DNA of 64,000 nt from Paenibacillus pasadenensis DSM 19293 (GCF_000422485.1 NZ_KE383851.1:204992-268991); one strand, 5' to 3'. Counted from the stretch's first letter, positions 20,179-28,998 are shown. Notes: generated from the letters alone by a model not told the origin. Made by a program: numbers and translations.

Positions 20179-21651
20179 TTGACGATCCTGTATCTGTTCA
20201 TGTTCCTGTCGCTATGGACGCTGGGACTGACGTTCCTTGCCTTCAACTTCCGCCGCAATTTCTGGATCGCGCTGACGATGCTGAGCGGCGGCATGTCCAG
20301 CTGCGCCTTCTCCATCCATCTGACGATCCTTCCGCGCCTCCAGCCGCTCGGCTGGCTGACGCCGGACGTCGAGACGATCCTCTATCAGGCGAGCGTCTTC
20401 ATGATGACCGTCTATCTGTACCTTTTTCCCGCGATCACCTCGCTCGGCGCGCTCTGGATGGGCGGCATCGAGTCCCGCCGCGCGCGTCACCTGCTTGCGT
20501 CCGCGCTGCTGCTGCCCGCCGTCCTGAACCTGCTGCGCCATCTCGAGCGGGAGCCGTGGAACGTCTTCGCCTTCGAGGAGCAGCGCCTGCTTGTCGGCTT
20601 CTATCTCGCTGCGGCCGTGTTTTTCTTCTTCCTCGCCTACTGGCGGGACGGCAGCATGTACAGCCTGAGCAACAAGAAACGCGTCGCCTGGCTGTTCTCC
20701 GCGGCGGTCGTCTGGGCGTACGTGACCGACTTCCTCGGCATGAAGCGGCTGGAGCTCCGCATGTGGGATTTCCGCCTGGAAAGCAACAACCTGTGGCAGC
20801 TGAACGTCATCATGATTTTCAGCCTCGTCGGGGCCATCCTGTACCAGCTCATCCGCAACGGCTTCCTCGGCATCAAGCTGCGCATCGAGCGCGAGCGCCG
20901 CAGCTACTCGCTGCGCGCGATCACGATGGGCGTGTCGATCCTGAACCACTCGATCAAGAACGAGATTCAAAAAATCGACTACTTGACGGAAAAGGCGGCC
21001 GGACAGCTGGAAAACGGGGAGGCGGAGCGGTCGAAGGAATCGCTGCGGCAGATCGGCGGCGTCACCTCGCATCTGCTCTCCATGGTGGAGAGCATCCGTG
21101 AAAAGTCGGACGAGATCGTCCTGCGCGAAGCCGCCGTCGATGTGCGGGAAATGCTGGAGGGCGCGCTCGGGCCGATGCGGCCTCAGCTGGCAGGTCGCGG
21201 GACGAGGCTCGAGTCGAGCGTGGAGGACGGGGAGCTGAGAGGCGATCGGATGCATCTGCTGGAGACGGTGTCGAACCTGCTGCAAAATGCCGCCGATGCG
21301 GCGAAGGGCAAGGAAGGGACCATCTCGGTGCGCGCCTTTTCGACGCGCAAGCGGTTCATCGTCGAGGTGCGCGACGACGGCGCGGGCATCGATCCCGAGC
21401 ATGCGCCGCGCATCATGGAGCCGTTCTACACGACCAAAAGAAACGCGTCCAACCACGGGCTGGGCCTGTCCTATTGCGCGCAGGTCGCCCAGAAGCACGG
21501 CGGAGCGATCGTCTTTCCGCCTGTCGAGCCGGGCAGCGGGACGATCGTGCAGCTGCAGCTGCCGGCATCCCGATTCCGCGCGAGGCCGCCGCTCGCCGCC
21601 GCGGAGCAGGCGCGGCATGCCTCCTCGCCGTCCGCCGCAAGCGAGGGCTGA
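20179..21651 (+). CDS. Seven-helix membrane sensor histidine kinase
   Basis: The 490-residue protein has about seven membrane helices (about 1-240), a dimerisation/phospho-acceptor region with His in ILNHSIKNEIQKI (about 258), and an HATPase domain (about 340-465) with NLLQNAADAAKG, DDGAGIDPEHA and NHGLGLSYCAQVAQKHGG. TTG at 20179 is preferred: GGAGG at 20166-20170 lies 8 bases upstream, whereas the ATG at 20164 contains that site. The gene faces the NarL-type regulator tail to tail, only 34 bases away, and the tail cluster begins beyond that regulator. The pair probably forms a two-component system. The signal sensed is unknown. Confidence 0.8.
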   Translation: MTILYLFMFLSLWTLGLTFLAFNFRRNFWIALTMLSGGMSSCAFSIHLTILPRLQPLGWLTPDVETILYQASVFMMTVYLYLFPAITSLGALWMGGIESRRARHLLASALLLPAVLNLLRHLEREPWNVFAFEEQRLLVGFYLAAAVFFFFLAYWRDGSMYSLSNKKRVAWLFSAAVVWAYVTDFLGMKRLELRMWDFRLESNNLWQLNVIMIFSLVGAILYQLIRNGFLGIKLRIERERRSYSLRAITMGVSILNHSIKNEIQKIDYLTEKAAGQLENGEAERSKESLRQIGGVTSHLLSMVESIREKSDEIVLREAAVDVREMLEGALGPMRPQLAGRGTRLESSVEDGELRGDRMHLLETVSNLLQNAADAAKGKEGTISVRAFSTRKRFIVEVRDDGAGIDPEHAPRIMEPFYTTKRNASNHGLGLSYCAQVAQKHGGAIVFPPVEPGSGTIVQLQLPASRFRARPPLAAAEQARHASSPSAASEG

Positions 21652-21685
21652 CGCCGCAAGCCTGCGCCAGCCGGCATGCGCGGGC

Positions 21686-22309
21686 TCAATCATGCTCGTC
21701 GTCCGCCGCGCGCGAGGGCTGATGGAGCCGGAACGGCAGCAGCTTGCTGCGGATGCTTTTGATCTGGGACTTGATCGTATGGGCGGACTTGTACAGCCGG
21801 TCGGAAATCTGCTGCCGGCTCAGCCCCGCCCGACGCAGCTCGTACACCTCGCGCTCGGTCGGCGTCAGCTCCATCAGCTGCAGCTCGGCCCGCATCGCGC
21901 CGGCTGCGTCCGCGTGGATCTGCGCGGCGCCCGCGGCGGCTTCCCGGATCGCGCGGACGATATCCTTGCAGCTCTGCTTGGTCATATAGTTCACCGCTCC
22001 GAGCTGCAGCGATTTCAGGATGATCGAGCTTTCCTTGAGCGACGTCAGCATGATGACCTTGACGTCGCGCTCGCCGACGATCGGCCACAGCTCCTGCACC
22101 GCCTCCAGTCCGTCGAGCTTGTTGCCCGACAGATTGATGTCCATCAGCACCACGTCCAGAGCCCTGTCAAGCGCTGCCGCTTGCAGGGCTTCTTCTTTGC
22201 TTCCGCAGACGGCGGCGACCTCGATATCCGCTTCGGCGGCCAGATCGGAGCTGATGTTTTCCTGCCAGAACGGATCGTCCTCCACCAGCATGACGCGTAT
22301 GCGGCGCAT
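21686..22309 (-). CDS. NarL/LuxR-family response regulator
   Basis: The 207-residue protein has a receiver domain (about 3-122), with the acidic pair in VMLVEDDPFW, phosphorylated Asp57 in VVLMDINLSG, Thr in VIMLTSL and Lys in NYMTKQS. A LuxR-type helix-turn-helix follows (about 145-200), LTPTEREVYELRRAGLSRQQ with TIKSQIKSIRSKL. It probably pairs with the convergent kinase at 20179. Its start lies 186 bases from the first tail-cluster gene, in divergent orientation, making it a candidate activator of that cluster. Confidence 0.85.
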   Translation of the reverse strand: MRRIRVMLVEDDPFWQENISSDLAAEADIEVAAVCGSKEEALQAAALDRALDVVLMDINLSGNKLDGLEAVQELWPIVGERDVKVIMLTSLKESSIILKSLQLGAVNYMTKQSCKDIVRAIREAAAGAAQIHADAAGAMRAELQLMELTPTEREVYELRRAGLSRQQISDRLYKSAHTIKSQIKSIRSKLLPFRLHQPSRAADDEHD

Positions 22310-22375
22310 GCGGACCGCCTCCTCCGAGCCTGTTTTTCATGGAGTATATCAAGTCCCGCCTCAGCTGAACAGGGC

Positions 22376-22465
22376 GAACTTCCATCATCCCCCCGCTGAA
22401 CATCCGTTCCGAGGCCGGGTGATAAAAGTTCATCCTCCCCCGTCCCCCCTCGGCGCTCCTATAAT
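22376..22465 (+). promoter_or_regulatory. Candidate tail-cluster promoter with upstream inverted repeat
   Basis: A perfect TATAAT at 22460-22465 lies 30 bases before the first tail gene, but the region 17 bases upstream of it is C-rich with no -35 match. Two inverted 12-base sites, GAACTTCCATCA (22376-22387) and TGATAAAAGTTC (22420-22431), agree at 10 of 12 positions and are about 44 bases apart centre to centre (four helix turns). This fits an activator-dependent promoter, possibly for the adjacent NarL-type regulator. Function is inferred. Confidence 0.45.
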
Positions 22466-22495
22466 CCAGGTTGTGCCCGAAAGGAGGAGAGAGCG

Positions 22496-22936
22496 ATCAC
22501 GATCACGGCGGACATCGAGGCCATCTGCGCCTGGATCAAGGGGCTTGAGCCGAATGCGGCGATCAGCCGGCACGAGCCTCCGGCCGAGCCGGCTCACGGA
22601 GACTGGACGGTGGCGCTGCTGGCGGAAGAGCGGCGGCTCGACATGGCGCATGCCGTCGCGGCGGAGCGCAGCTATGCCGTCGCCTGCTACCGCTCGAGCG
22701 CCGGGGAGGCGGTGCTGGCGCTCGAGGCGCTGATCGCCTCGCCGAGGCCGGCGTCCGGTGAGGAAGCGACCGTCGTGCGCGGGCTGGCCTTGGCGAGGCT
22801 CGGACAGTCGGAGCGGCTCGAAGGCGGCCTGCATCGCTGCAGCTGCCAGCTGCAGGGCACCGTGCGCGAGCGGCTGGAGCTGCCGGCAGCTCCGAAAATG
22901 AAGAAGCTTCATCTGAACGACAGCCGGGAAGGCTGA
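22496..22936 (+). CDS. First gene of tail cluster; small protein, possible tail/sheath terminator, non-AUG start
   Basis: The frame has coding character from 22496 (ITADIEAICAWIKGLEPNAA) to the stop at 22936, up to 146 residues. AAGGAGGAG (22481-22489) would place the start at ATC 22496, 8 bases after AGGAGG. No in-frame ATG, GTG or TTG lies near it, and the codon just before is GCG. The first standard start is GTG at 22610, with a weak GGAG 8 bases upstream, which would remove 38 well-composed codons. The protein ends LELPAAPKMKKLHLN and its position before the sheath gene suggests a tail-completion or terminator role. I do not recognise the family firmly. Confidence 0.6.
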   Translation: MTITADIEAICAWIKGLEPNAAISRHEPPAEPAHGDWTVALLAEERRLDMAHAVAAERSYAVACYRSSAGEAVLALEALIASPRPASGEEATVVRGLALARLGQSERLEGGLHRCSCQLQGTVRERLELPAAPKMKKLHLNDSREG

Positions 22937-22979
22937 GCAGCACCGAACAAGCAAATCGAAGGAAAAGGTGGCGACGAAC

Positions 22980-24047
22980 ATGGGCGGTACATGGGATACG
23001 ACGAGCCTGCCGGCGCGTCCGGGACTGTACATCAATTTCGTGAACGCGGCGGCAGCTGTAATCAAGGGAGGAGCGCGCGGCACGGTGGCGCTGCCGCTGC
23101 TGAAATACGGCACGGCGGCAAAGGAGAAGTTCTACACGATCGAAAAGCCGGCCGAGGCGGTCGAGCTGTTCGGCGAGGCGGATGCGGCTCCGGTGCTGCT
23201 CGTCCTGCAAGGAGGGGCGCGCGAGGTTCTCGTGTACACGATGACGCCGCCGACGGGCGAGGGCGACGCGCTCAAGGCGTCCCGGGCGAAAAGCTTCCTC
23301 TCGATGCGCGACCAGCTGGAGGCGAGGCCGTTCAACGTCTTTGTCTATCCGGCCGAGGTGGAGGCGTCGGAGGTCGATCTGACGCTGGCGTGGATCAAAA
23401 GCAGCCGCAAGGACGGCAAGCACTTCCTCGCCGTATTCGGCGGCACGAGGGACGAGGACAAGGACCCGGCGCTCGGCAATGCCCGCAGCGTCAAGCTGAA
23501 GGACGACTACGCGGTCAATCTGATCACCGGCGCGGAGGCGGGCGGCAAGTCCTACTCCTCGGGCGAATACGCGCCGTATGTCGCCGGTCTGATCGCCGGC
23601 ACCGGCATCAACAAGTCGATCACGTACGCCCAGGTGTCCGCGACCGACGCGCTGCGGCGGCTCAAGAACAGCGAGATCGCGGCCGCGCTCGAAAAAGGCT
23701 CGCTCGCGCTCGTCCATGACGGAGAGAAGGTCAAGGTCGAGCAGGGGCTCGTGACGAGCGGAGCCAAGATCCGCACGATCCGGGCGCGGCAGGCGGTCGC
23801 GACGGACATTCCAAAAACGGCGGCGGACAGCTACATCGGCAAGCTCGACAACAACGCCGACGGCCAGGCGGCGCTCATCTCCGCCGTGAAGGCGTACCTT
23901 GAGCGGCTGGAGCTGGCCAGCGTGCTGACGGACATCGAGGCCGGACTCGATCCGGAGCGCAAGTCCGAGGGCGACAACGTCTACCTGCGCATCGCCTACA
24001 CGGAGATCGACAGCATGGAACGCATTTTCCTGACCATCGAGGTCTGA
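22980..24047 (+). CDS. Contractile tail sheath protein (XkdK-like)
   Basis: The 355-residue protein opens with TSLPARPGLYINFVNAAAAV, typical of phage tail sheath N-termini in the PBSX group, and ends with a conserved-looking C-terminal domain (AALISAVKAYLERLELASVL, EGDNVYLRIAYTEIDSMERI). Sheath subunits wrap the tube and contract on target binding. It is shorter than B. subtilis XkdK (around 466 residues, from memory), implying a minimal sheath. ATG at 22980 is preferred over GTG 22968 because AAGGTGG sits 8 bases before it. The tube gene follows 33 bases later. Confidence 0.85.
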   Translation: MGGTWDTTSLPARPGLYINFVNAAAAVIKGGARGTVALPLLKYGTAAKEKFYTIEKPAEAVELFGEADAAPVLLVLQGGAREVLVYTMTPPTGEGDALKASRAKSFLSMRDQLEARPFNVFVYPAEVEASEVDLTLAWIKSSRKDGKHFLAVFGGTRDEDKDPALGNARSVKLKDDYAVNLITGAEAGGKSYSSGEYAPYVAGLIAGTGINKSITYAQVSATDALRRLKNSEIAAALEKGSLALVHDGEKVKVEQGLVTSGAKIRTIRARQAVATDIPKTAADSYIGKLDNNADGQAALISAVKAYLERLELASVLTDIEAGLDPERKSEGDNVYLRIAYTEIDSMERIFLTIEV

Positions 24048-24080
24048 GGCAACCGAACCCAAGAGGAGGCATGAGATCGA

Positions 24081-24521
24081 ATGCTGGATCCGACACGCGT
24101 CATCAACGGCGCTTACGGCTACGTGTACCATGACAGCAAGTGGCTGACGAACATCAAGTCCGCGGAAGCGAACGTGGAGATCTCCAAGGAAGAAGTGAAG
24201 CGCGCCGGAACGCGCTGGACCGCCCACAAGGTGACCGGACTGAGCGGCACCGGCACGATCAGCGGCTACAAGGTGACGTCCGAGTTCGTGGAGCTGATCG
24301 GCTCGATCGCCGACGACAAGAAGGGCAGCTTCATCACGGAGCTGATCCTCAAGCTGGAGGATCCCGAGTCGTACGGCGCTTACCGCGTCCGCTTGAAGGG
24401 CGTGACGTTCGACAAGATCCCGCTGCTGCACTACGAGGTCGGGTCGCTCGTCGAGGAGGAGCTGCCGTTCAGCTTCACCGGCTACGAGCTGCTCGACAAG
24501 CTCGCCGCGGAAGAAGCCTAG
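24081..24521 (+). CDS. Tail tube protein (XkdM-like)
   Basis: The 146-residue product begins with DPTRVINGAYGYVYHDSKWL and contains TGLSGTGTISGYKVTSEFVE and FSFTGYELLDKLA, matching the PBSX XkdM tube family, which forms the inner tail tube under the sheath. Length is as expected for the family. AAGAGGAGGC precedes the start. It sits directly between sheath and chaperone genes, the usual order in contractile tails. Confidence 0.88.
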   Translation: MLDPTRVINGAYGYVYHDSKWLTNIKSAEANVEISKEEVKRAGTRWTAHKVTGLSGTGTISGYKVTSEFVELIGSIADDKKGSFITELILKLEDPESYGAYRVRLKGVTFDKIPLLHYEVGSLVEEELPFSFTGYELLDKLAAEEA

Positions 24522-24545
24522 ATGAATAACGGAGGTGAGACGTTC

Positions 24546-24938
24546 ATGAGCGACAACCGCCAGACGGCCGTCCTGCACGCGCTGCTGAGCGCCGACACGA
24601 GGCCGCAGAAGGACATCCCGATGAAGAGGTTGGGCGTGGACTTCACGATCCAGGCGCTCGACGGCAAGACGATCAGCCGCATCCAGGAGCAGTGCACGCA
24701 CTTCGCGGGCAAAGGCAGCAAGCGGGAGAAAATCCTCGACGAGGAGCAGTTCGGCGCCCTCGTCATCCAAAAGTCATGCGTCGTGCCGGACTGGACCGCG
24801 CGCGAGCTGACGGAAAAATACGGCACTCCGGCCGACGCGATCATGGGGCTGCTGCTGGCGGGCGAGATCGCGAGGCTTTCCTCCGAGATATTGGAGATCA
24901 GCGGCTTCGACAGCGACGAGGAAGAAGTAAAAAACTGA
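24546..24938 (+). CDS. Tail assembly chaperone, short form (XkdN-like)
   Basis: The 130-residue product (SDNRQTAVLHALLSADTRPQ, VDFTIQALDGKTISRIQEQC) resembles XkdN-type proteins encoded between tube and tape-measure genes, which chaperone the tape measure during tail assembly. ATG at 24546 follows GGAGGTGA; an in-frame ATG at 24522 precedes the site. The gene ends at TGA 24936 immediately after the A-AAA-AAC slippery site, allowing a longer product by frameshifting. Confidence 0.82.
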   Translation: MSDNRQTAVLHALLSADTRPQKDIPMKRLGVDFTIQALDGKTISRIQEQCTHFAGKGSKREKILDEEQFGALVIQKSCVVPDWTARELTEKYGTPADAIMGLLLAGEIARLSSEILEISGFDSDEEEVKN

Positions 24939-25120
24939 TCCGGGCGGGCGGCGAGCCCTTCCTGCTCCATCTGATCTTCCAGCGCCACGGCATCGCGCCG
25001 GACGAGGTGTACAACAAGGAGGAGCGCTTCAAGCGCTTCATGTACGCCTCGATGATGCTGCAGCTGGAGGAAGAGGAGAAGGCGCGGAAGGCGAGCGAGC
25101 GGGCGGCCGCCCGCAGGTAG
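24546..25120 (+). CDS. Tail assembly chaperone, long form by -1 ribosomal frameshift
   Basis: At A-AAA-AAC (24929-24935) a -1 shift continues translation from CTG 24935 for 61 more codons to TAG at 25118-25120, giving a 191-residue fusion. The extension (PFLLHLIFQRHGIAPDEVYN, then FKRFMYASMMLQLEEEEKAR) has clear protein character, has no start or ribosome site of its own, and has the length of the second chaperone domain. Long-tailed phages commonly make two chaperone forms by such a shift (lambda gpG/gpGT is the classic case). The ratio of the two forms cannot be read from sequence. Confidence 0.75.
24929..24935 (+). promoter_or_regulatory. Programmed -1 frameshift slippery heptamer A-AAA-AAC
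   Basis: In the zero frame the codons are GTA AAA AAC TGA. Both tRNAs can re-pair on AAA after slipping one base back, and the stop codon next to the site favours pausing. The -1 frame is open for 183 bases beyond it. Confidence 0.75.
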
Positions 25121-25153
25121 GATTCGGTCGATCGAAAGGAGGCGCGGGCGGAT

Positions 25154-27349
25154 ATGAGCACAGGAGGCGCTGCGCCCGGACCGTCCCAGAACGCCGCGCT
25201 GGAGCAGTTCTCGCGGCTGATGGATAAGATTCGCCGTCAGATGGAGCAGCTGTCCAAGTTGGACCCGTTGGGAGCGGCCGGGCGGAGCATAGCAGAGAAG
25301 CAGAAGCAGGCCAAGGATTTCCTCGAACAGATGAGAAAAGTCCGGAAGGATGCGGGCGATCAGATCAAGGCGCTCGGAAGGGAAGCCGCGGCAGGCACGG
25401 CCAAAGCCGCAAATGCCGCCGGCAATGTCGTGAGAGCCGCGGGAAGCGCATCGGCGAAGGCGGTCGGCAATGCCGCGAAGGCGGTCGGCAATGCCTCGGC
25501 GAGGGCGTCGAAAAGCATCGTCAAGGGAGGCATCCGCTTCGCGTTCAAGGAAAGGTCGATCGCTCCGCTGACCGGCATGATGAAGTCGGGGTGGGGAGGC
25601 GCGAAGGCGCTGGGAGGCAGAGCCAGGAGCTGGGCAGGCCAGAAATGGATGGACTCGACGAAGCCGGTCCGGGAAGGATGGGGCAAGGCGAAGGACGCTG
25701 TCTCGCAGGCGGCGGCTCCGGCAAGAGCGTATTTGGCCGAGCATAGCCGGCCGATGCGCGAGCGCTGGGCGGGCTACAAAAATCGCGGCGTGACGGCGGT
25801 CAAGTCGTATGCTCAAGGGCTTCGCGAGAAGGGGAGGGGCGTGTACGAGCAGCACAAGGGTTTGGTCAAGGAGCATGGAGCGGCGGCGGCAGCGATGGCC
25901 GGAGGCGCGATTGTCGCGGTCGGAACGAAATCGCTGGAGGCGGCCGAAACATTCGGCAAGGCTTCTTCGATCCTGCGGGCGTCCGCCGGAGTGCCTGGCG
26001 AGCAGATGGGGGAGCTGCTGGAGTCTTTCCGCAAGGTCGGATCGCAAGTGCCGCAAAACCTGGACGAAGTCGCCAAGGCGATGGGCACGCTGCGCGGCAG
26101 CTTGCCGCTCACGGGCGCCGGACTGGAGAAGACGTCCAAGACGCTGCTGGACGCGTCTCGGCTGACAGGAGGGGACAGCGCCGCCATGGCGGAGTCGCTG
26201 GCCGGCATCATGAACAGTTGGGACGTCAAGCTTGGCGACAGCTCAGGGACGCTCGACAGGTTTTTCGCCGCGAGCCGGGCCGGAAAGACCGATATGGCCG
26301 CCCTGATGAAGGGCGTGAGCGATTCGGCCGGCTCGTTCCAGGAGATGGAGCTCGGACTCGATGCCTCGACGGCGCTGATGGCCAAGTGGCAAAAGGCAGG
26401 CATCAATCCGATCCAGGATGTGCTGAAAAAAGTGGAAGGCGGAACGATGCAGCTGCCGGAGGGAGGCTTCGAAATCATCGCCTCGCAGATCCGGCAAGCG
26501 GAGTCGATCGCCGAAGCGGCCAAACTGGCGATCGGCGTATTCGGCCAAGAGGCCGGCATCGACCTGGCGCTGGCGCTGCGCGGCAGCACCGACGGCTTCA
26601 AAGGCATGCTCGGCTCGATGAGCGAGGCGAGCGGCAGCATCTCGGCGCAGTCGCAGCAGCTGCAAAGCTTCGGCGACGGCTGGGGCGCGCTGCAGAACCG
26701 GGTCACGATCGCGCTGGCGCCGCTCGGCGAGGCGCTGCTGCCGCTTGGCGAAGGCATCGTCACCGTCATGGAGGTGTTCGCGCGCAACGCGGATATTCTC
26801 GGCATCTCGGCGGCTGTCATGGCCGGGATTCTCATCGGCGTCTTCGCGCCGTCGCTGCTCGCTTCGGCCGCGGCCGCCTGGGCGGTGGCGGCGCCGATCC
26901 TGGCGATCCTCGCTCCCGTGCTGCTCGTCGGAGCGGCGGTCGCAGGACTGGCCTATCTGTTCAAGTATCATTTCGATGACATCAAGAAGTATTTCAACGA
27001 CTTTGTCGGCGGCATTCTGGAAAAGTGGAACAAGGTCAAAGGCTTCCTCGGCCTCGGGGAGGACGCGACCGTCACGGTGGCGGCCGCCGGACCTGCCGGC
27101 GCGGCCGCCCTGCCCGGCCATTACCATGGCCTCGGCTACGTGCCGTACGACGGCATGGTCGCGCGCCTGCACAAGGGCGAGCGCGTGCTGAGCGCGCAGG
27201 AGAACCGCGAGCTGTCCGGAGGAGGAGCCGCCGGGCTGGCGGTGACGGTGACGGGCAATACGTTCCACGTCCGCCAGGAAAGCGACATCGACGGCATCGC
27301 CCGCGCGCTCGCGCGTGAAATCCGCGCCGCGGGAGGGCTGATGGGATGA
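25154..27349 (+). CDS. Tail tape measure protein (XkdO-like)
   Basis: The 731-residue protein has an Ala/Lys-rich helical N-terminus (about 10-240), a central PhageMin_Tail-like region (about 260-500: TFGKASSILRASAGVPGEQM, TDMAALMKGVSDSAGSFQEM), hydrophobic helices (about 550-605) and a C-terminal part ending in Gly/Ala-rich sequence. Tape measure proteins set tail length and help breach the target envelope. AAAGGAGG precedes ATG 25154. By the rule of about 1.5 angstrom per residue the tube would be roughly 100 nm long (inference). Its stop overlaps the LysM gene start by 4 bases. Confidence 0.85.
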   Translation: MSTGGAAPGPSQNAALEQFSRLMDKIRRQMEQLSKLDPLGAAGRSIAEKQKQAKDFLEQMRKVRKDAGDQIKALGREAAAGTAKAANAAGNVVRAAGSASAKAVGNAAKAVGNASARASKSIVKGGIRFAFKERSIAPLTGMMKSGWGGAKALGGRARSWAGQKWMDSTKPVREGWGKAKDAVSQAAAPARAYLAEHSRPMRERWAGYKNRGVTAVKSYAQGLREKGRGVYEQHKGLVKEHGAAAAAMAGGAIVAVGTKSLEAAETFGKASSILRASAGVPGEQMGELLESFRKVGSQVPQNLDEVAKAMGTLRGSLPLTGAGLEKTSKTLLDASRLTGGDSAAMAESLAGIMNSWDVKLGDSSGTLDRFFAASRAGKTDMAALMKGVSDSAGSFQEMELGLDASTALMAKWQKAGINPIQDVLKKVEGGTMQLPEGGFEIIASQIRQAESIAEAAKLAIGVFGQEAGIDLALALRGSTDGFKGMLGSMSEASGSISAQSQQLQSFGDGWGALQNRVTIALAPLGEALLPLGEGIVTVMEVFARNADILGISAAVMAGILIGVFAPSLLASAAAAWAVAAPILAILAPVLLVGAAVAGLAYLFKYHFDDIKKYFNDFVGGILEKWNKVKGFLGLGEDATVTVAAAGPAGAAALPGHYHGLGYVPYDGMVARLHKGERVLSAQENRELSGGGAAGLAVTVTGNTFHVRQESDIDGIARALAREIRAAGGLMG

Positions 27350-27978
27350 GCGGCATGCAATTTTGGCTGACGCCGGACGGCGGAGGCAAGCGGCTGCGGC
27401 TGCCGGTCAATCCGGCCGTCCTGTCGGTGAAGCTGTCGCAGGGCTACCAGGACCTCTCGGTCGTGGCGCTCGGCGAGCGTACCGTATTCGGCGAAGCGGG
27501 CCTCAGCGAGTTTGCGATCTCCTCCTTTTTCCCCCGCGACTATCATCCTGGCTACTGCGAGCATATGGAGTTCGAGCCGCCCTGGAGCTGCGTCCAGCTC
27601 GTGGAGGGCTGGATGCGGGCCCGCAAGCCGGTGACGTTCGACATCACGGGCACGACGGTCGAGGGCGTGCCGACGACGATCCGCTCGTTCTCCTACGAGG
27701 AGCGGGCCGGCAGCCCCGGCGACCTCTATTATGAGCTCGCGCTCAAGCAGTACCGCCCGGTGCAGGCGGAGCCGGCCGCAGAGCAGGAGCGCAAGGACGG
27801 CTCGCCCACGCCGCCGGCGTTCTATGTCGTCGTCGCCGGCGACAGCCTGTGGAAGATCGCCCAGCGGATCTGGGGCGACGGCGACCGCTGGCGGGAGCTG
27901 CATGCGGCCAACCAGGCCGCCATCGGCAAGGATCCGAACCGGCTGAAGGTCGGGCTCAAGCTGGCGGTGCCGGCATGA
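27346..27978 (+). CDS. LysM tail/baseplate protein (XkdP-like)
   Basis: The 210-residue product has an N-terminal domain typical of XkdP proteins (MQFWLTPDGGGKRLRLPVNP; YCEHMEFEPPWSCVQLVEGW) and a C-terminal LysM domain (about 158-209: YVVVAGDSLWKIAQRIWGDG to LKVGLKLAVP). In PBSX-like tails this protein joins tube to baseplate and can bind peptidoglycan. Both ends use ATGA overlaps with the neighbouring genes. Confidence 0.87.
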   Translation: MSGMQFWLTPDGGGKRLRLPVNPAVLSVKLSQGYQDLSVVALGERTVFGEAGLSEFAISSFFPRDYHPGYCEHMEFEPPWSCVQLVEGWMRARKPVTFDITGTTVEGVPTTIRSFSYEERAGSPGDLYYELALKQYRPVQAEPAAEQERKDGSPTPPAFYVVVAGDSLWKIAQRIWGDGDRWRELHAANQAAIGKDPNRLKVGLKLAVPA

Positions 27979-28958
27979 GCTGGACGCTGACGCATGTGCG
28001 GCGCGGCGGCGAGGAGCTGGATCTGAGCGCGATGTGCATGTCGATCCGCTGGTCGGGCGATGTCAAGCAGGCGGCGCGCAAGCTCGTCGTCGAGCTGGTC
28101 AACACGGCCGACGGCCGCAGCCGGCTGGCTGAGATCGACAAGGGCGGCGAGCTGCGGCTCGCGGGCGAGTCGGGCGCGGAGCTTTTTCGCGGCGTCGTGT
28201 TCGCGGACTCGATCGACTCCGGCGGCCGCATGTCGGCGACGGCGTACGACGAGAACATCTACCTGACCAAAACGAAGGACTCGCGTCTGTTCCGCCGCAT
28301 GACCGCGGACGGCATCATCCGCCAGCTGTGCGGCGAGTTCGGCGTGCCTGTCGGCGAGCTCGCCTCGACCGGCTTCGTCATTCCGAAGCTGATCCAGCGC
28401 GACAAGACGCTGTACGAGATGATGACGAAGGCGCTCGAGATGACGGAAGAGCAGAACGGACGCCGGTTCGAGCTTGGCTCGCGGGAAGGCCGGGTCGAGC
28501 TGCGGGAGCGCAGCGCGCAGCTCGTGCCGTGGCGCATCGAGGCGGGGCGGAATTTGCTGTCGGCGTCCTGCTCGCAGTCGATGGAGGAGATGAAGACGCA
28601 GGTGAAGGTGATGGGCCTCGACCCGCAGCGCACGGAGCAGGCCGTCGTCGTCCGCAGCGCCGAGCTCGCGGAGCGGTTCGGCGTCATGCAGCATTTCGTC
28701 AAGCCGAGCGCGGCGATGAGCCGCTCGATGATGCAGCAGCAGGCCGACGAGCTGCTGCGGCAGCTGGCGACGTTTGCCGACGAGGCCAGAATCGAGGCGC
28801 TCGGCATCGAGGAAGCGGTCTCGGGCGCGGTCGTCAAGGTCGAGGAGCGGCTGAGCGGCATCGTCGGCCGGTATGCGATCACCGCCGACGAGCATTCGTA
28901 CGAGGGCGGCGCGCATCGCATGGCGCTGACGCTGACAGCGATGGAGGAAGCGGACTGA
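27975..28958 (+). CDS. XkdQ-like tail hub protein (gpD-related)
   Basis: The 327-residue protein starts at the ATG overlapping the previous stop (MSWTLTHVRRGGEELDLSAM) and shows the XkdQ layout: an N-terminal beta-barrel part, TADGIIRQLCGEFGVPVGEL and YEMMTKALEMTEEQNGRRFE in the middle, and GIVGRYAITADEHSYEGGAH near the C-terminus. The family forms the central hub at the tip of the tail, structurally related to phage gpD/gp27 hubs. It is co-transcribed with the LysM gene before it and the XkdR-like gene after it. Confidence 0.85.
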   Translation: MSWTLTHVRRGGEELDLSAMCMSIRWSGDVKQAARKLVVELVNTADGRSRLAEIDKGGELRLAGESGAELFRGVVFADSIDSGGRMSATAYDENIYLTKTKDSRLFRRMTADGIIRQLCGEFGVPVGELASTGFVIPKLIQRDKTLYEMMTKALEMTEEQNGRRFELGSREGRVELRERSAQLVPWRIEAGRNLLSASCSQSMEEMKTQVKVMGLDPQRTEQAVVVRSAELAERFGVMQHFVKPSAAMSRSMMQQQADELLRQLATFADEARIEALGIEEAVSGAVVKVEERLSGIVGRYAITADEHSYEGGAHRMALTLTAMEEAD

Positions 28959-28998
28959 GGATGAAGACGCGCCGTACAACGGACAGGAGGGAAGCAGC

